Below are positions 61,484 through 64,000 of a stretch of 64,000 bases of DNA, in pieces (the stretch's first letter is position 1; every line of letters begins with the position of its first letter). This stretch comes from Amia ocellicauda. Taxonomy: Eukaryota; Chordata; Actinopteri; Amiiformes; Amiidae. The position numbers and the translations under genes were made by a program. Below the pieces are notes generated by a model. It had not been told where the DNA came from and ran no database searches. It saw nothing but the letters and a program-made list of their open reading frames with translations. The stretch is taken from positions 21,782,323-21,846,322 of the forward strand of contig NC_089867.1 of the NCBI RefSeq assembly GCF_036373705.1, given 5' to 3'.

Positions 61484-62092
61484 CTACCAGGGCCGCCAGA
61501 GGGCACCTTTAGCCGGACTCTCCTGTTTGATGGTGCTGTGGCGGGCTGGGGAGCTCAGCTGGGGCAGGGCGCTCGGACAGCTGGCCTTATCAGAGGACTG
61601 CTGCCCACTCCGGAAATGGCTCAGCAGTCTTCGCCGGGACTCGGTCTTCACTTGATCCCGGGACAGGAAGCGCACGATTTCTTGGGCACACCTGGAGTAG
61701 CCCTCGCCTGCAGCCGCAGGCCCGGAGGAGGCGCTAGCGAGCTGCTGCTGGCACTGCTGTCTCAGGTAGCACACCGTCATTTCCAGGATGTCGGCTTTCT
61801 CCAGCTTGGAGTCGGGCTGCTGGCTCAGGAAGTCGCCGGCCAGGAGAGACTTGAGCTGCTCGATGCTGCTGTTGATGCGATCTCTGCGCATTCGCTCAAC
61901 CATCGGCTTTCTCAGCTGGAGAGACAAGACAAGACGTGGGTTAGTCATCAGGCTCTGGGAGGCAACCTGGATGAAATCACTGACAGATGAAATCAGGGCA
62001 TTTCTCCACAGGTCAGGTTCTCAACTTACTTTGTGGCTCAGGGTGGCGTGCTCCTTTGAGTATCCCATTGCTGCAGCGAGTGTCGGTGCCAT
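61484..62092 (-). CDS. hes5: Hes5/Her4-like repressor, copy 5
   Basis: Exon 1 62092-62030, exon 2 61915-61484. Protein identical to copies 3 and 4 (Gln75). It has the most silent changes: GAT for Asp as in copy 4, plus third-position changes in the Ser of HFRSG and in the Gly preceding ALWRPW. Every coding change apart from residue 75 is silent. Confidence 0.95.
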
Positions 62093-62156
62093 GGCTGGAG
62101 CTGGGCTGTAGTGCTCTCTGTGTAGAGTGAGTGTGACTGCTGCTGCTCTCGGCTCT

Positions 62157-62314
62157 GCTATTTATAGTCCCCAATCTGCATCCCAATGTGTGGGTCTCGG
62201 GCTCGTTGCAGTTTCTCACAGTCCGTAGCCAATGGGCGAGCTCGGGGGGACAATGGGGAAGCTGGAATTGCCACATGCTCAATGAAGTGCTTATTGCCCG
62301 GGGACAATGGCCAT
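62157..62314 (-). promoter_or_regulatory. hes5 copy 5 promoter
   Basis: CSL paired site halves at 62189-62196 and 62213-62220; TATA, CCAAT and SOX sites retained. Confidence 0.6.
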
Positions 62315-62850
62315 GTCTCTGGGGAACAGGTGGAGGGGTGGGGCGATGGCGAGTGCCTCACGGAGCACTGTGTGAATCTGGGAAAGTGGTGACCCCCGTG
62401 CAGAGAGCAGATCTGCCGCCTGATGTTGGGATCAGTGATTCGTGTTTAGAGAGCACACGTGTGTAAGTGCACACGTCCTGCACCATGAAGGCTTTAAAGC
62501 ACCGAAGCCCACACTCGGCTCTGCATGCTGTTTGCAGTGAACACTGATGCTTCCAGGATTGTTCGATGTCTGTGAGATATTAAGCCGATGAGATCTGTTT
62601 GACCTCAGCCCCAGCTGCAGGTGTTGAACTGTATGTTCGCGGCTCGCTGGGGTATGATTATATTTACCCTGAATAAGCCCTAATCGCACCCATGTACTTT
62701 TATTATGATCATTATTTATTCATTGAGCAGACGTCTTTTTAATAATGCCTTCCATATCATCCGCATGTTGATTTCAAGGGTTTCCTGGTGACAGTAAAGA
62801 AAATAGAACATTCAGCACTTCGTATTAAATGGGAGAGAGAGAACAACATC

Positions 62851-62929
<79 letters not shown>

Positions 62930-63407
62930 ATAATTATAAAAACATCTAAGTGGATCAGTGCTGTTAATTCTTACATTATATATCTTTAAGAAAAAATACA
63001 CAATTTAATGTTGCTTCACATGTATATTAAGCCACTCCTTTTTAAACTAACTAGCATTTTTATACAGTCAACTGGACTCTGTGACTAAAGTACACCAAGT
63101 CTCCTGAGATTACAAATGGACAGTTCAAAGCGATTGCTTGGTAATTCATGAACTGAAAAGATTGAATTAAAAGGTTGAGGTTAATCATTAAGATGAATTT
63201 ATAAATTAGTCTTCAAATTGAAAATTATTAATTAAAATTCCCAGATTGCACCTCCGTATCCCAGATTGTGGCTGACAGGGTCTAATCAGTTATCACTGTC
63301 AGGGGGATAGTCAGCAGATATGTGTCAATCCACAGAGCAGTGTGTCCAGATGTCCCAGATGTGTCTCAGTCCTGCGGCTGCTGGGCTCTGTGAATAGAGC
63401 TGCCCGG

Positions 63408-63530
63408 TCTTTCCCACACTGCGTCCTGTGTGCTGGGCTCCACACACAACAAAAGCAGCCAGGCGCGCTGAATGGGGCATTAGTGACGCCAATTGGCTCT
63501 GTATTGTGGGACGGGCAGCGCATGACGTCA
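63408..63530 (+). promoter_or_regulatory. Candidate enhancer module A, unit 5
   Basis: CSL site 63411-63418; CRE 63523-63530. Confidence 0.62.
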
Positions 63531-64000
63531 CACGCCATCTGGAGGGAAGGCCGATCAATGGCTGACATCTTATCAATACATCTGTACCTGTGCGCATCAA
63601 CAGGGCCTCACAGCACCACAGTCAGTCATGACATCAGGACCGCAGCAGCTGACTGGGGGAGGCGGGGCTAATGGACAGGGAAACCCAGATTATACCTGTC
63701 GGACAGGTGATCAGGTGACCTCAGCACACTGCGCTGTGATTGGCAGAGGATGAGGAGAGCCTGACAGAGTGACACACAGGTATTGTGTGTCTTATTGTGC
63801 GACTGTTGTCCTTAAACACACAGCAATAGTAAAACAGCCTGATGACACTGCAGGCACTTCTGCTCTGAATGGTGTATCGAACACGTCCCCTCAGCCGTCC
63901 TCCTGCTCAGTGCTCAGCTTCTCCACACCTTCCTGCTCCCCGTGCCTTTGCCATGACTGAGCCACAGAGAGGGGCTCCCAGGTGCCCAGTGTCAGAGAGC

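Larger units (their letters stand above)
61128..64000 (-). repeat. hes5 tandem unit 5, cut by window end
   Basis: Contains the gene, promoter, AAT/ATT tract (62850-62940) and module A. Modules B and C would lie beyond the window. The array may continue. Confidence 0.93.

Overview
The window is vertebrate nuclear DNA, most likely from a ray-finned fish. Genes are intron-rich with GT-AG splice sites, Tc1-like, hAT-like and LINE remnants are fish-typical, and a hes5/her4-type gene is tandemly amplified next to pank4. The PANK4 protein also keeps two catalytic residues reported as lost in amniotes. I cannot name the species.

Layout. (1) 1-237, minus strand: an exon with a signal peptide that I read as the first coding exon of draxin; the rest lies off the left edge. 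(2) 238-23471: mostly noncoding DNA (probably draxin 5' intron/upstream sequence and intergenic DNA) with microsatellites, three GC/CpG-rich patches, one hAT-type MITE (13848-14037) and a nested element, a 5'-truncated Tx1/L1-like LINE inserted in a Tc1-like transposon (about 16085-20250). (3) 23472-33987, minus strand: a complete pank4 in 19 coding exons whose lengths and phases join into 776 codons plus stop. A Tc1-derived deletion element sits in intron 3 and a sibling lies just upstream of the gene. (4) 35253-38143: pank4-to-hes5 spacer with two single-copy candidate Notch/SOX enhancer modules. (5) 38144-64000, minus strand: five tandem units of about 5.7-5.9 kb, each with a two-exon hes5/her4-like gene encoding the same 164-residue bHLH-Orange-WRPW repressor except for one Arg/Gln change. 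The fifth unit runs off the window.

The most interesting signal is regulatory. Each unit carries candidate modules (A, B, C) with a TTCCCACA-type CSL/RBPJ site followed at near-fixed distance by a SOX site. In A and C a TTAG core and an inverted SOX-like site follow. The same order and spacing occur in the two single-copy modules between pank4 and the array. The hes5 promoter adds a candidate CSL paired site with a 16-bp gap, a TATA box and SOX sites. Together this suggests a Notch-responsive neural-progenitor locus in which the repressor gene and its enhancers were amplified as one unit. pank4 is a housekeeping metabolic gene with a different promoter style (YY1-like start element, CRE-like sites, ACTACA-type motifs); its adjacency to hes5 is also found in human.
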